Of a DNA stretch of 64,000 bases, positions 1-10,785 are shown piece after piece. The stretch's first letter is position 1, and the number at the start of each line of letters is the position of its first letter. A model generated the notes under the pieces. That model made no database searches, was not told the origin of the DNA, and was given only the letters and a program-made list of their open reading frames with translations. The DNA lies in the NCBI GenBank assembly GCA_016716425.1, contig JADJWJ010000004.1, positions 292,190-356,189 on the forward strand, given 5' to 3'. Origin of the DNA: Betaproteobacteria bacterium (GTDB taxonomy: Bacteria > Pseudomonadota > Gammaproteobacteria > Burkholderiales > Casimicrobiaceae). The position numbers and the translations under genes were made by a program.

Positions 1-271
1 GAATGATCAGCCGCACGACCAGCAGCAGCGTCAGCACGAGTCCCAACCCCATCGCGACGCCGACCAGCACGACCTGGTGCGGCCGGACGGTCACCGCGTC
101 CTTGCGCATGGCGCGGCCCTTGCGGACGCCGAAGAAGCTCCAGAATACCGCGCCCACCACCTCGGTCATCCTGGCCGGGCGCGGCGGCACGGGCGGCTCG
201 CCCTGCGTGGCAGGCGGGAATTGCGGCTGGGGCGCGGACTCCGACTCGGGCTCGGGCTCGGGGGTGGGCAT
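1..271 (-). CDS. DUF2970 small membrane protein (partial)
   Basis: The gene runs off the left edge; 90 codons are visible from the ATG at 269-271. Residues 1-34 are Pro/Glu/Ser-rich and look disordered. The DUF2970 signature [17 protein letters not shown] follows at 36-52, then one hydrophobic membrane segment at about 67-88, so the protein probably ends just outside the window. An internal ATG at codon 35 sits right before the conserved part and could be the true start. The gene is divergent from clpB. The family is made of small inner-membrane proteins of unknown function; no role is claimed. Confidence 0.75.
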   Translation of the reverse strand, partial: MPTPEPEPESESAPQPQFPPATQGEPPVPPRPARMTEVVGAVFWSFFGVRKGRAMRKDAVTVRPHQVVLVGVAMGLGLVLTLLLVVRLII

Positions 272-364
272 GGCGATATGGCGGAAGCGTCGCCGGCAAT
301 CGTAGCATCGAGCGTGCGCCCCGCCGGCCGCGCGTCCCGGTCCGCCGGCTCCCGGTTCTCCCTG

Positions 365-391
365 TTGAAATTGCAGGCATTTTCCCCATAT
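365..391 (+). promoter_or_regulatory. sigma-32 heat-shock promoter of clpB
   Basis: TTGAAA at 365-370 and CCCCATAT at 384-391 are separated by 13 bp, matching the RpoH consensus CTTGAAA-N11-16-CCCCATNT. Transcription would start near 397, giving a leader of about 27 nt that contains the AAGGA ribosome site at 413-417. Confidence 0.85.
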
Positions 392-423
392 TCACAGGAA
401 GCCCGAACAATCAAGGACCTCCG

Positions 424-3015
<2,592 letters not shown>

Positions 3016-3064
3016 CGAAATGTTGCGATGCTGCGTCCTGCCGGTGCGCGTGCGAGCGCACTGC

Positions 3065-3104
3065 CGCGCGGCGCGACATGCCGGATGGGCATGCGCGCCG
3101 CGCG
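3065..3104. terminator. Strong hairpin after clpB
   Basis: Arms 3065-3082 and 3087-3104 pair over about 17 bp with one bulged A and a 4-nt loop (GGAT), starting 49 nt after the clpB stop. There is no T tract on either strand, so it may be an RNA 3' stabiliser rather than a classical terminator. Confidence 0.5.
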
Positions 3105-3210
3105 GCCGCGAGGGCGCGCCCGGCCCGCGGATTCCTTGATCCGCCCCAAGGTGCTGCCGGCGGGCAGGCGCGACACTGGGGGCCTCAACATTCTTCGAGG
3201 GCCGTCAGCG

Positions 3211-3747
3211 ATGCCCCTGCGCAACACGTCCACGTCGTTCGGCGCCATCGCCCGTGCCTTCCACTGGGCCATGGCGCTTCTCATCATCGTCGCGATCGCG
3301 CTGATCGAGCTGGCCGAATTCGCGCCCAAAGGCAGCGCGCTGCGCCGCGGCATGTTCAACGGGCACATGCAGGCGGGGCTCGTCGTGCTGGCGCTGGTCT
3401 GGTTCCGGCTCGCGTGGAAGCTCGGCAACGCCGAGCCGGCGATCGTCCCGGCGCCGGCGGCGTGGCAGCGGCGCGCCGCACACGCCGCCGAATGGACCTT
3501 CTACGCGCTGATGGTCGCGCTGCCCGTGCTCGGTGTCCTGATGATGCAGGCGGACGGGAGGGCCGTCGCGCTGCTGGGCCTATCGCTGCCCGTTCTCGTC
3601 GGCGCCGATGAGGGACTCGCGCACCGGCTGGAAGACGTGCACGAATGGCTCGGCAACGCGCTGATCGTGCTGATCGGTCTGCACGTCGCCGCCACCGTCT
3701 GGCACGGCGTCGTGCTGCGCGACAACACGCTGGCGCGTATGCGCTGA
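3211..3747 (+). CDS. Cytochrome b561 family protein
   Basis: 178 residues from the ATG at 3211, with GAGG about 10 nt upstream. This is a four-helix di-heme b-type cytochrome of the CybB type, proposed to pass electrons from membrane quinol to acceptors such as superoxide. Four hydrophobic segments lie at about 10-32, 48-66, 90-118 and 146-168. Candidate heme ligands are His in ARAFHWAM, GHMQAG, HEWLG and GLHVAATVWH. The reading frame is open further upstream, but that extension carries no hydrophobic start and looks non-coding. It follows clpB by about 195 bp and is probably transcribed separately. Confidence 0.85.
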   Translation: MPLRNTSTSFGAIARAFHWAMALLIIVAIALIELAEFAPKGSALRRGMFNGHMQAGLVVLALVWFRLAWKLGNAEPAIVPAPAAWQRRAAHAAEWTFYALMVALPVLGVLMMQADGRAVALLGLSLPVLVGADEGLAHRLEDVHEWLGNALIVLIGLHVAATVWHGVVLRDNTLARMR

Positions 3748-3917
3748 CGGGGCGGTCGCGCTGCATCGCGCGCGGCGCACCGGGCCGCGCGTCGCACCCA
3801 CGCGACTTGGTGCGAGCCTCGGTTGACTCACCCTCGCCGCAGGCTCGCGCCTGCACTTCGCGACGAAGACGGCGACGCGTGCCCGGACCCGCGTGCCGGG
3901 CGCCGCGCGAATCCCGC

Positions 3918-4523
3918 TCATGTACGAACCACGATGATCTGCGCATCGTCGGCGTGCTCGACGACGAGCGTCCGGACCCGGCCTTGCCATAGCGATTGCA
4001 ACAGCGAACTCTCGTCCGCCGAGGCGGTGCCGGCGACGCAGCGCGGCATGAGCGCGGCGACGCGCGGATCGGACGGGATGCGGTCGAGCCGGGCGGACAC
4101 GATGGCGGCGGCACCCGTGTCCACGCGCGTGAACCGAATCTGGCCCGGGATGTCGACGCCGAAGAACAGGAGCCCGCGGCGATCGAAGTGCCCGCCGATG
4201 CCTTTGAAACCGGTGTCGTGGGTCGCGCCGGTCAGGAAGCTCGCGACGTTGGCAACGACGCCGGCCACGCCTTCCTGTCGGTCGCCACGCAGTTCGACTT
4301 TGATGCCTCCGCGCTCCGGCAACGTAGCGGGGTACAGCGCACGCATGGCGGCACGGGTCATCAGGTAGGCGGACGCCACGGTCGGACACGAGTGCCCGGC
4401 GAGCTTCACCGTGTCGGCGTAGCTGTACTCGAGCACACCGTCCTCGGCTGCGCCGAGGACGCGGGCGAGCGGGTCGCGCACGGTGATCCGGGGCGCGGCG
4501 GCGAAGAATTCGGGAAAGCGCAT
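3918..4523 (-). CDS. FmdE-domain-like protein
   Basis: 201 residues from the ATG at 4521-4523. The motif LAGHSCPTVASAYL (about 41-54) resembles the GHxCP metal-binding core of the FmdE family, named after formylmethanofuran dehydrogenase subunit E but widespread in bacteria without that pathway. A second conserved stretch, ATHDTGFKGIGGHF, follows near 100. There is no signal peptide or membrane segment. It is divergent from the TetR gene across 97 bp of unusually AT-rich DNA, so TetR may regulate it. The enzymatic role is unknown; the family call rests on the motif only. Confidence 0.5.
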   Translation of the reverse strand: MRFPEFFAAAPRITVRDPLARVLGAAEDGVLEYSYADTVKLAGHSCPTVASAYLMTRAAMRALYPATLPERGGIKVELRGDRQEGVAGVVANVASFLTGATHDTGFKGIGGHFDRRGLLFFGVDIPGQIRFTRVDTGAAAIVSARLDRIPSDPRVAALMPRCVAGTASADESSLLQSLWQGRVRTLVVEHADDAQIIVVRT

Positions 4524-4573
4524 GGTCGGGGACTCCCTGGGATCGGCGGGGTTGCAATTCCGCTGCCGCGAAT

Positions 4574-4597
4574 GTAAGATAGTACTTGATTACTTAC
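4574..4597. promoter_or_regulatory. Candidate TetR operator / divergent promoter region
   Basis: An AT-rich island in very GC-rich surroundings lies between the divergent FmdE-like and TetR genes. GTAAG (4574-4578) and CTTAC (4593-4597) form outer inverted arms around the palindrome AGTACT (4581-4586) and two TACTTGAT/TACTTACT direct repeats. The position suits autoregulation by TetR. Confidence 0.4.
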
Positions 4598-4620
4598 TTT
4601 CGAGCAACCATCTGGATGCC

Positions 4621-5256
4621 ATGGATGCCCCGACCGCGCCGCGAACGATGCCCCGGGTCCGCCTGAAGACGGACGAGCGGCAACGCGAAATCGTTGCCGC
4701 GGTGTTGTCGCTGGCGCGCGAGCGAGGCCCGGATTCGATCACGACCCAGGCGATCGCCGATCGCATCGGCGTCACGCAGGGCGCGCTGTTCCGGCACTTT
4801 CCCGACAAGCAGGCGATCTGGCTCGCCGTCTTTGCCTGGGTACGTGAGTCACTTGCCGCCGTGCTCGATGCGGCAGTGGCGAAGACCGATTCGCCGCTGG
4901 GCAAGATCGAGCGCGCCTTCCTCGCCCACGTCGCGTTCGTCGCCGCGAACCCCGGCGTACCGCGCGTCCTGTTCCACGAGCTGCAGTACCCGGGCGACTC
5001 GCCGGTACGTGCCGAAGTGGCCAGGATGATCGCCGCCTACAGCAAGCGTCTGGCGTTGCTCTTCGCCAACGCCAAGTCGGCGGGCGAGCTTCCTGCCGAT
5101 CTCGATGCCAACCTCGCCCCCGTGCTGTTCATCGGCGCCGTACAGGGCCTGGTCATCCAGTCCGCGCTCGCCGGCGACGAGGCCGCGATGATCAAACGTG
5201 CCCGGCAATTGTTCCCGTTGCTGCTCCACGGATATCGCGGGCGGAGAAAGCCGTGA
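4621..5256 (+). CDS. TetR-family transcriptional regulator
   Basis: 211 residues from the ATG at 4621. The N-terminal TetR helix-turn-helix is clear: ITTQAIADRIGVTQGALFRHF at about 39-59, followed by PDKQAIWLAV. The all-helical C-terminal ligand domain lacks recognisable specificity. The stop overlaps the GTG start of the HlyD gene, so it is the first gene of a four-gene exporter operon that it most likely represses. An in-frame extension to 4483 exists but would cross the presumed operator, so the shorter start is preferred. Confidence 0.9.
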   Translation: MDAPTAPRTMPRVRLKTDERQREIVAAVLSLARERGPDSITTQAIADRIGVTQGALFRHFPDKQAIWLAVFAWVRESLAAVLDAAVAKTDSPLGKIERAFLAHVAFVAANPGVPRVLFHELQYPGDSPVRAEVARMIAAYSKRLALLFANAKSAGELPADLDANLAPVLFIGAVQGLVIQSALAGDEAAMIKRARQLFPLLLHGYRGRRKP

Positions 5257-6437
5257 ACCTGCGCCTGGGCCGCAAGACCGTACTGATCGCTGCCGGCATC
5301 GCCGGCGTGCTTCTGCTCGGCTGGCTGGCGACGAGCCAGGGCCCGCTCGCGCCGACCAGGATCACGCTCGCCAAGGTCGAACAGGGACCGCTGGCGGCAA
5401 GCACGTTCGGCATCGGCACGGTCGAGGCACGCCGCGGCTATGCACTCGGGCCGACGGTGGCGAGCCGCGTTGCCCGCGTGCTCGTGGACCAGGGCGACGT
5501 CGTCGAGAGCGGGCAGTTGCTCGCCGAACTCGATCCGGTCGATCTGGGGGATCGCGTCGTCAGCGGGCAGCTCGCGGCAGAACGCGCCACCAGCATCGTC
5601 CGCGCGGCCGAGGCGCAGCTCGCCGAGGCGCAGAGCCGCGCGCAAATCGCCGTCGCGAGCGCGCGTCGCTCCAACGAGCTGCGCGCGCAGGGATTCGTCA
5701 GCCAGGAGGCCGCCGACGCCAAAGGACACGAAGCCAATGCGGCGAAGGCGGCCGTCGATGCGGCGACAGCTCAACTGGCCGCCGCGCGGCGCGACCACGA
5801 CCGGGCGTTGTCCGATGTCGCGGGCGTCGGCAAGCTGCGCGCGCAGGCGCGGCTCACGAGTCCCGTCGACGGCGTGGTCAGCGCGCGTCTGGTCGAGCCC
5901 GGAACCACGATCGTTGCCGGGCAGGCCGTGCTGCAGGTCATCGACCCGGCGACCCTGTGGATCAAGGCGCGAATCGACCAGGGCCAGGCCGGCGGCGTGC
6001 GCGTGGGGCAGTCCGCCGAGATCGTGTTGCGCTCGGACCCCAGGCGCACCTATCGTGGAGAGGTCCAGCGCGTCGACTGGGTGAGCGATGCGGTGACCGA
6101 AGAGAGAATCGTCAACGTCGGCTTCGCGGTGCGGCCGGAAGGGATTTCGGTCGGCGAGCTGGTCGAGGTGACGATCCGCACCGCCGAGCTCGCCAATGTG
6201 CGCTCGATACCGGCCGCGGCGGTGAAGCGGCTCGATCGGCAGGACGGCGTCTGGCAACTCGCCGACGGCCGCGTGGAATTCCGGCCGGTGAAGGTGGGCA
6301 TCACGACGCTAGACGGGCGCAGCCAGATCGTGGACGGCCTGAACGTGGGCGACGAGGTCGTCGTGCACAGCGAACGGGCGCTGAAGCCGGACGCCAGGGT
6401 CAGGATCGTCCCCGCGATCGTCAGCGCCAGTCCATGA
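5253..6437 (+). CDS. HlyD/DevB-type periplasmic adaptor
   Basis: 394 residues; the GTG start at 5253 overlaps the TetR stop (GTGA). It is a membrane-fusion protein linking an inner-membrane ABC exporter to the outer membrane. An N-terminal anchor helix lies at 8-26, the first biotinyl-lipoyl half near 40-90 (VLVDQGDVVESGQLLAELDP), a helical hairpin at about 95-190 rich in Ala/Glu/Arg, the second lipoyl half with LTSPVDGVVSARLVEPGT, then a beta-barrel domain. It is encoded together with an FtsX-like permease and ATPase, as in DevBCA systems. Substrate unknown. Confidence 0.88.
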   Translation: MNLRLGRKTVLIAAGIAGVLLLGWLATSQGPLAPTRITLAKVEQGPLAASTFGIGTVEARRGYALGPTVASRVARVLVDQGDVVESGQLLAELDPVDLGDRVVSGQLAAERATSIVRAAEAQLAEAQSRAQIAVASARRSNELRAQGFVSQEAADAKGHEANAAKAAVDAATAQLAAARRDHDRALSDVAGVGKLRAQARLTSPVDGVVSARLVEPGTTIVAGQAVLQVIDPATLWIKARIDQGQAGGVRVGQSAEIVLRSDPRRTYRGEVQRVDWVSDAVTEERIVNVGFAVRPEGISVGELVEVTIRTAELANVRSIPAAAVKRLDRQDGVWQLADGRVEFRPVKVGITTLDGRSQIVDGLNVGDEVVVHSERALKPDARVRIVPAIVSASP

Positions 6438-7627
6438 TCAACCTCGCCGGTCGCGACATCCTGTATGGCTGGGGCAAGTTCGTCTTCACCGGGCTCGGAC
6501 TCGGCCTGCTCGTCGGTCTGACCCTGTCGATGGCGGGCATCTATCGCGGATTGGTGGACGACGGCAAGGTGCTGCTCGAAAACGTCGGCGCCGATCTCTG
6601 GGTCGTCCAGCGCGACACGCTCGGTCCCTACGCCGAGCCGTCGAACGTGCGCGACGATGCCTACCGGACGCTGCTCGGCGTGCGGGGTGTCGCGGAAGCC
6701 GGCAACGTCACCTATCTGACGATGCAGATCCGGCATGAAGGCAGCGATGTCCGCGTGATGCTCGTCGGCTTCGAGCCGGGGCATCCCGGGGAACCCGGCT
6801 ACCTCGTGGCCGGTCGCCCGATCACGCGCTCGCACTACGAGGCGATCGCCGACGTCAAGACGGGGTTACGGCTCGATGATCGCATCCGCATCCGCCGGCA
6901 CGAGTACACGGTGGTCGGCCTGACCCGGCGCATGGTGTCGTCGGGCGGTGACCCCATGGTCTTCGTGCCGTTGCAGGATGCGCAGGAAGTGCAGTTTCTC
7001 AAGGACAACGACGCGCTGGTGAACGAGCGGGCGCGCACCGCCGCCAATCCGGCGTTCAACCGCCCCGGGGTGCCGGGACTGCTCGAGGCGGTGCAGGCGA
7101 GCCAGGCCAGCAGCCGCACCGTGAACGTCGTCATGCTGCGACTGGCGCCGAACGCCGACGAAATCGTCGTGGCACGCGAGATTCGGCGCTGGAAGCATCT
7201 GGAAGCGTACACGCGAAACGACATGGACGAAATCCTCGTCGCCAAGCTGATCGCCACGTCGGCGAAGCAGATCTTCATGTTTCTCGTCATCCTGGCCGTG
7301 GTCAGTGCGGCCATCGTTGCCTTCATCATCTACACGATGACGCTGAACAAGGTGCGCGAGATCGCCGTGCTCAAGTTGATCGGCGCGCGCAACCGCACCA
7401 TCGCCGGCATGATCCTGCAGCAGGCTCTCGGCCTCGGCGCCATCGCCTTCGTCGTCGGCAAGACCGCGGCCACGCTGTGGGCGCCGATCTTCCCCAAGTA
7501 CGTGTTGCTGCTGCCCGGGGACGCGGTGCTGGGCGCCGTGCTCGTGCTGGTGATCTGCGCCTTCGCGAGCATCGTCGCGATCCGCGCCGCGCTGCGCGTC
7601 GATCCGGCCACGGCCATCGGGGGCTAG
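6434..7627 (+). CDS. FtsX-like ABC exporter permease (DevC type)
   Basis: 397 residues; ATG at 6434 overlaps the adaptor stop (ATGA). Topology is that of MacB/DevC permeases: one transmembrane helix at about 17-40, a long periplasmic domain (about 45-280), then three helices in the C-terminal FtsX domain, where the conserved segment MTLNKVREIAVLKLIGA lies. Such permeases work by mechanotransmission, moving substrates from the periplasm outward. Partner of the adjacent adaptor and ATPase. Confidence 0.88.
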   Translation: MINLAGRDILYGWGKFVFTGLGLGLLVGLTLSMAGIYRGLVDDGKVLLENVGADLWVVQRDTLGPYAEPSNVRDDAYRTLLGVRGVAEAGNVTYLTMQIRHEGSDVRVMLVGFEPGHPGEPGYLVAGRPITRSHYEAIADVKTGLRLDDRIRIRRHEYTVVGLTRRMVSSGGDPMVFVPLQDAQEVQFLKDNDALVNERARTAANPAFNRPGVPGLLEAVQASQASSRTVNVVMLRLAPNADEIVVAREIRRWKHLEAYTRNDMDEILVAKLIATSAKQIFMFLVILAVVSAAIVAFIIYTMTLNKVREIAVLKLIGARNRTIAGMILQQALGLGAIAFVVGKTAATLWAPIFPKYVLLLPGDAVLGAVLVLVICAFASIVAIRAALRVDPATAIGG

Positions 7628-7631
7628 GGTC

Positions 7632-8339
7632 TTGGTCCATCCGGCAATCGAAATCAGCGGCTTGACCAAGCGCTACGGCGTGGGCGACGCGGCGGTCGAC
7701 GCGCTGAAAGGCGTAGACATGATCGTCCGGCCCGGCGAGGTCGTGGGACTGATCGGTCCCAGCGGCTCGGGCAAGAGCACGCTGTTGAAATGCCTCGGGG
7801 CGGTGATCGAGCCCACGTCCGGCCGCATGTCGCTTGCCGGCGAGACGATCTACGACAACGGCTGGAAGGTGGCCGATCTGCGCGCGTTGCGGCGCGACCG
7901 CATCGGCTTCGTGTTCCAGGCGCCCTATCTCATCCCGTTCCTCGACGTGACCGACAATGTCGCGCTGCTGCCGATGCTCGCCGGCATGTCCAACGGCAAG
8001 GCGCGCGACCGCGCGCGCCAGATGCTTGCCGCGCTGGATGTCGGTCATCGCGCACAGGCGCAGGTGCCCCAGCTATCCGGCGGCGAGCAGCAACGCGTCG
8101 CAATCGCCCGTGCGCTGGTCAACCAGCCGCCGATCATCCTCGCCGACGAGCCGACGGCGCCGCTCGACAGCGAGCGGGCGCTGACCGTGATCCGCATTCT
8201 GAACGAGATGGCGCAGCGGTTCGGGACCGCGATCATCGTCGTCACGCACGACGAGAAGATCATCCCGACGTTCCGGCGGATCTACCACATCCGCGACGGG
8301 CGCACCTATGAGCAAGCGGGCGAGGCGCGCGCGGCCTGA
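7632..8339 (+). CDS. ABC exporter ATPase (DevA/MacB type)
   Basis: 235 residues from a TTG start at 7632, 4 nt after the permease stop; no ATG or GTG occurs before the Walker motif region, so TTG is the best start. Walker A is GPSGSGKST, the signature is LSGGEQQRVAIARAL and Walker B is IILADEPTAPLDSE, with H-loop VVTHDE. It powers the FtsX-like permease encoded just upstream. Last gene of the tetR-adaptor-permease-ATPase operon. Confidence 0.9.
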   Translation: MVHPAIEISGLTKRYGVGDAAVDALKGVDMIVRPGEVVGLIGPSGSGKSTLLKCLGAVIEPTSGRMSLAGETIYDNGWKVADLRALRRDRIGFVFQAPYLIPFLDVTDNVALLPMLAGMSNGKARDRARQMLAALDVGHRAQAQVPQLSGGEQQRVAIARALVNQPPIILADEPTAPLDSERALTVIRILNEMAQRFGTAIIVVTHDEKIIPTFRRIYHIRDGRTYEQAGEARAA

Positions 8340-8640
8340 AAGCGGTGCGCGATCGACTGCGGCAGGACAGGCCGGGAGGCCGCAACGACGGACCGCCCAC
8401 GGTCGTGGCGGACACGGTCATCACGAACGCGTCGGTCCGAAGCGAGGCCGGCTCGGGAACGCGCCGATCGAATACGATGTCGTCGGGCGGCAGCCGGAGC
8501 ACGCGCTGGAACCGGTCGGCCTCCGGCGCGCCGGAAGCCACCCGCGGCCAATGGACGCCGTCGAGCGCGGCGCACCCGAACGGCGCGGACTGGCCCGCGC
8601 GCATGTTGACGGCGACGCGCGGCATTCGATCGCGTCCGTG
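8340..8640. other. Intergenic, nothing recognised
   Basis: About 300 bp between the ATPase and the convergent DUF2917 gene. An open frame on the minus strand crosses it but overlaps the ATPase and resembles no family. No terminator with a T tract was seen. Confidence 0.5.
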
Positions 8641-9000
8641 TCAGACGTACGGCGCCGCGTTGCGGGCAGGCGTCGCGAAGAAGCTCGCCAGCGCTTCGCC
8701 GATGCGCGCCCACCACCGGGGCGCCACGGTCCGCTCCGACTTCCGCGTCGGCAGCCGCGGCGGGAGGACGGTGCCGATCGCGCAGAACGTCGCTTCGTTC
8801 TGCGCCTCGACGAGCGTGAGGCCGTTGCGCTCGACCACCCAGTTGTCGCCGGCGCGCAGCACGATGTCCTGCGTGTCGTTCTGCTGGGTGATCCATACCG
8901 TGCCGCGCGTCACGCGCAGCGTCGTGCCGCGAACGTCGGGCAGCTGCAGCATCTCGCGGGCCGCGAGGTCGATGATCGTTGCGTGATTGAAGCAGGCCAT
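8641..9000 (-). CDS. DUF2917 domain protein (copy 1)
   Basis: 119 residues from the ATG at 8998-9000, preceded by a GGAGA ribosome site. The DUF2917 fold (a small cupin-like beta protein) is seen in LRVTRGTVWITQQNDTQDIVLRAGDNWVVERNGL (read in parts, about 28-62), where the GTVWIT and D-x-VL-x-AGD motifs are typical. The C-terminal 45 residues are basic and Ala-rich. It is divergent from a LysR gene, a common betaproteobacterial arrangement. Function unknown. A second family member lies at 10777-11193. Confidence 0.8.
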   Translation of the reverse strand: MACFNHATIIDLAAREMLQLPDVRGTTLRVTRGTVWITQQNDTQDIVLRAGDNWVVERNGLTLVEAQNEATFCAIGTVLPPRLPTRKSERTVAPRWWARIGEALASFFATPARNAAPYV

Positions 9001-9140
9001 GGCGGTTCTCCGTTGACATGCGTAGAATGCATCCGGCTCCGGGGCGGCCCCGCTTCGGGCTCCGGGCCCGCCGGCGGCGGATTTCGCTACCGGGTGAAGC
9101 GAATTGTCGGCGCGGGGCCGCCGTCGCTCAAACGTTGAAT

Positions 9141-9159
9141 GCGCATGTCTCGCATGCGC
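9141..9159. promoter_or_regulatory. Inverted repeat in front of lysR
   Basis: GCGCATG (9141-9147) and CATGCGC (9153-9159) are perfect 7-bp arms around TCTCG, ending 7 bp before the LysR ATG. It could be an autoregulatory LysR site or a hairpin masking the ribosome site. Confidence 0.4.
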
Positions 9160-9166
9160 TGTGGGA

Positions 9167-10138
9167 ATGCAAAAGACGCTGCGCGGCCTGCCGTCGCTCG
9201 ACTTCCTCCGCGGCTTCGAGGCCGCCGGGCGCCGGCTGTCCTTCACGCTGGCCGCCGAGGAACTCTTCGTCACGCAGTCGGCGCTGTCGCGGCAGGTGAA
9301 GGCGCTGGAGGACGCGCTGGGGGTGGCGCTGTTCGAGCGCCGGCACCGCGCGCTGGCGCTCACGCCGGCCGGCGCGGCATTCCACCGGACGGTGACCGAG
9401 AAGCTGCGCGACCTGGCCGCCGCGGCCGACGCGGTGCGCGTCGCCGAACGCGAGCCAGGGCTCACGGTGTCGACCACGGTGTCGTTCGCCGCGCTGTGGC
9501 TGATCCCGCGACTGCCGTCGTTTCGCGCGGCGCACCCGGCGATCGACGTCTACGTGTCGGCCGACGACCGCGTGATCGACCTGGCGCGCGGCGACGTCGA
9601 CGTCGCCGTGCGGTACCTGACCGACGCGGGCGCTCCCCGTGGCGCCGTGCGGCTGTTCGGAGAGCGACTGCTGCCGGTCGCGAGCCCGGCGCTCGTCCGC
9701 CGCGGCCCGCCGCTCGAGGCGCCGGCGGACCTCGCGCGCCACGTGCTGATCCATCTGGACGATCCGGGCGGCACGATGCCGTGGCTCAACTGGCCGGCGT
9801 GGCTCAATTCGAACGGCCCGCCGGGCTTGAAGCCCGTCGGGTCGGTCAAGTTCTCGCTGTACGACCAGGTGATCCAGGCGACGGTGGCCGGGCAGGGCGT
9901 GGCGCTCGGCCGCATTCCGCTGATCGCCGAGTACATCGCCGACGGCCGGCTCGTCGCGCCGTTTGCCAGGCGCTACGACTCGCCGCGCGGCTACTTCGCG
10001 ATCGTCGCGCCGCACGCGGCGGCGCGACCGGAGGTCGCCGCGTTCGTCGCGTGGCTGCGCGGCGAGGCCGTGCGTCGCGCCGGGAGCGAGGCGGGGGGCA
10101 CGCGCGCGCCGCGCGCGGCCAAGGCGGCGACGCGATGA
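9167..10138 (+). CDS. LysR-family regulator (GcvA-like)
   Basis: 323 residues from the ATG at 9167. The winged HTH is at about 5-65 (LSFTLAAEELFVTQSALSRQ and ALGVALFERR), followed by a type-2 periplasmic-binding-like effector domain (WLIPRLPSFRAAHPAIDV, DVDVAVRYL). The DV-D-VAVRY and P-x-L motifs resemble the GcvA branch. Divergent from the first DUF2917 gene over 166 bp, which it may control. Its stop overlaps the methyltransferase ATG (ATGA). Confidence 0.88.
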   Translation: MQKTLRGLPSLDFLRGFEAAGRRLSFTLAAEELFVTQSALSRQVKALEDALGVALFERRHRALALTPAGAAFHRTVTEKLRDLAAAADAVRVAEREPGLTVSTTVSFAALWLIPRLPSFRAAHPAIDVYVSADDRVIDLARGDVDVAVRYLTDAGAPRGAVRLFGERLLPVASPALVRRGPPLEAPADLARHVLIHLDDPGGTMPWLNWPAWLNSNGPPGLKPVGSVKFSLYDQVIQATVAGQGVALGRIPLIAEYIADGRLVAPFARRYDSPRGYFAIVAPHAAARPEVAAFVAWLRGEAVRRAGSEAGGTRAPRAAKAATR

Positions 10139-10785
10139 ACCCGAAGGGCCGCCCCGGGGGCGAATGCCGGAACGCGCAGCGCGAAGGTAGCCCGGCGAGC
10201 GCGCCGATTCCCGAGCGACACATGCCGCTCGCGCCGTCGCCGTGGGTCGTGCGCTTCGGGCACCTGATTGCGCCGGGCGCGCGCGTGCTCGACCTCGCGG
10301 CCGGATCCGGGCGCCACGCGCGCTACCTCGCTTCCCGCGGCGCGCGCGTGCTCGCCGTCGACCGCGACGCGGACGCGCTCGCCTCGCTCGCCGGCGTACC
10401 GGGCGTCGAGACGCGCGTGTGCGATCTGGAAACGGGCGTGTGGCCGCTCGCGGGCGAGCGGTTCGATGCGATCGTCGTGGTCAACTACCTGCACCGCCCG
10501 CAGTTCGCGCACCTGCGCGCCGCGCTCGCGGTCGACGGTGCGCTGCTGTACGAGACGTTCGCGCAGGGCAACGAGATGTTCGGCCGGCCGGCCAATCCCG
10601 ACTTCCTGCTGTGCCCGGACGAGTTGCTGACGCTGGCTCGCCTGCCGCCGGCGCCGCTGCAGATCGTCGCGTTCGAGCAGGGGACCGTCGACGACGGGAC
10701 GCGATGCGCCGTCGTGCAGCGGATCGCCGCCGTCGGCGGCGGGCGGACGTGGCCGCCGGCCCTGACGGCCGCCGCGTCAGGCTGA
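10135..10785 (+). CDS. SAM-dependent class I methyltransferase
   Basis: 216 residues if started at the ATG at 10135, which overlaps the lysR stop. Residues 1-20 (MNPKGRPGGECRNAQREGSP) are encoded by a dispersed repeat, so the ancestral start may be the ATG at 10222, right before APSPWVVRFGHLI where family similarity begins. SAM-binding motif I is VLDLAAGSGRHARYLA, motif II ends in VLAVDRD, and motif post-II is FDAIVVVNYLHRP. Substrate unknown (TehB/UbiG-like small molecule branch is plausible). It converges with the next DUF2917 gene with a 9-bp overlap of the 3' ends. Confidence 0.82.
   Translation: MNPKGRPGGECRNAQREGSPASAPIPERHMPLAPSPWVVRFGHLIAPGARVLDLAAGSGRHARYLASRGARVLAVDRDADALASLAGVPGVETRVCDLETGVWPLAGERFDAIVVVNYLHRPQFAHLRAALAVDGALLYETFAQGNEMFGRPANPDFLLCPDELLTLARLPPAPLQIVAFEQGTVDDGTRCAVVQRIAAVGGGRTWPPALTAAASG
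10136..10193. repeat. Dispersed repeat, copy 1 (NPKGRP...AQREG type)
   Basis: About 58 bp with the core GAACCCGAAGGGCCGCCCC and the tail GCGCAGCGCGAAGGTAGCCC. Two related copies lie at 39207-39333. Here the repeat contains the lysR stop and an in-frame ATG fused to the methyltransferase. Confidence 0.75.

Noticed and set aside
8260..8625. Minus-strand 121-codon frame after the exporter ATPase
   Set aside because: Overlaps the ATPase, no ribosome site, no recognisable family.
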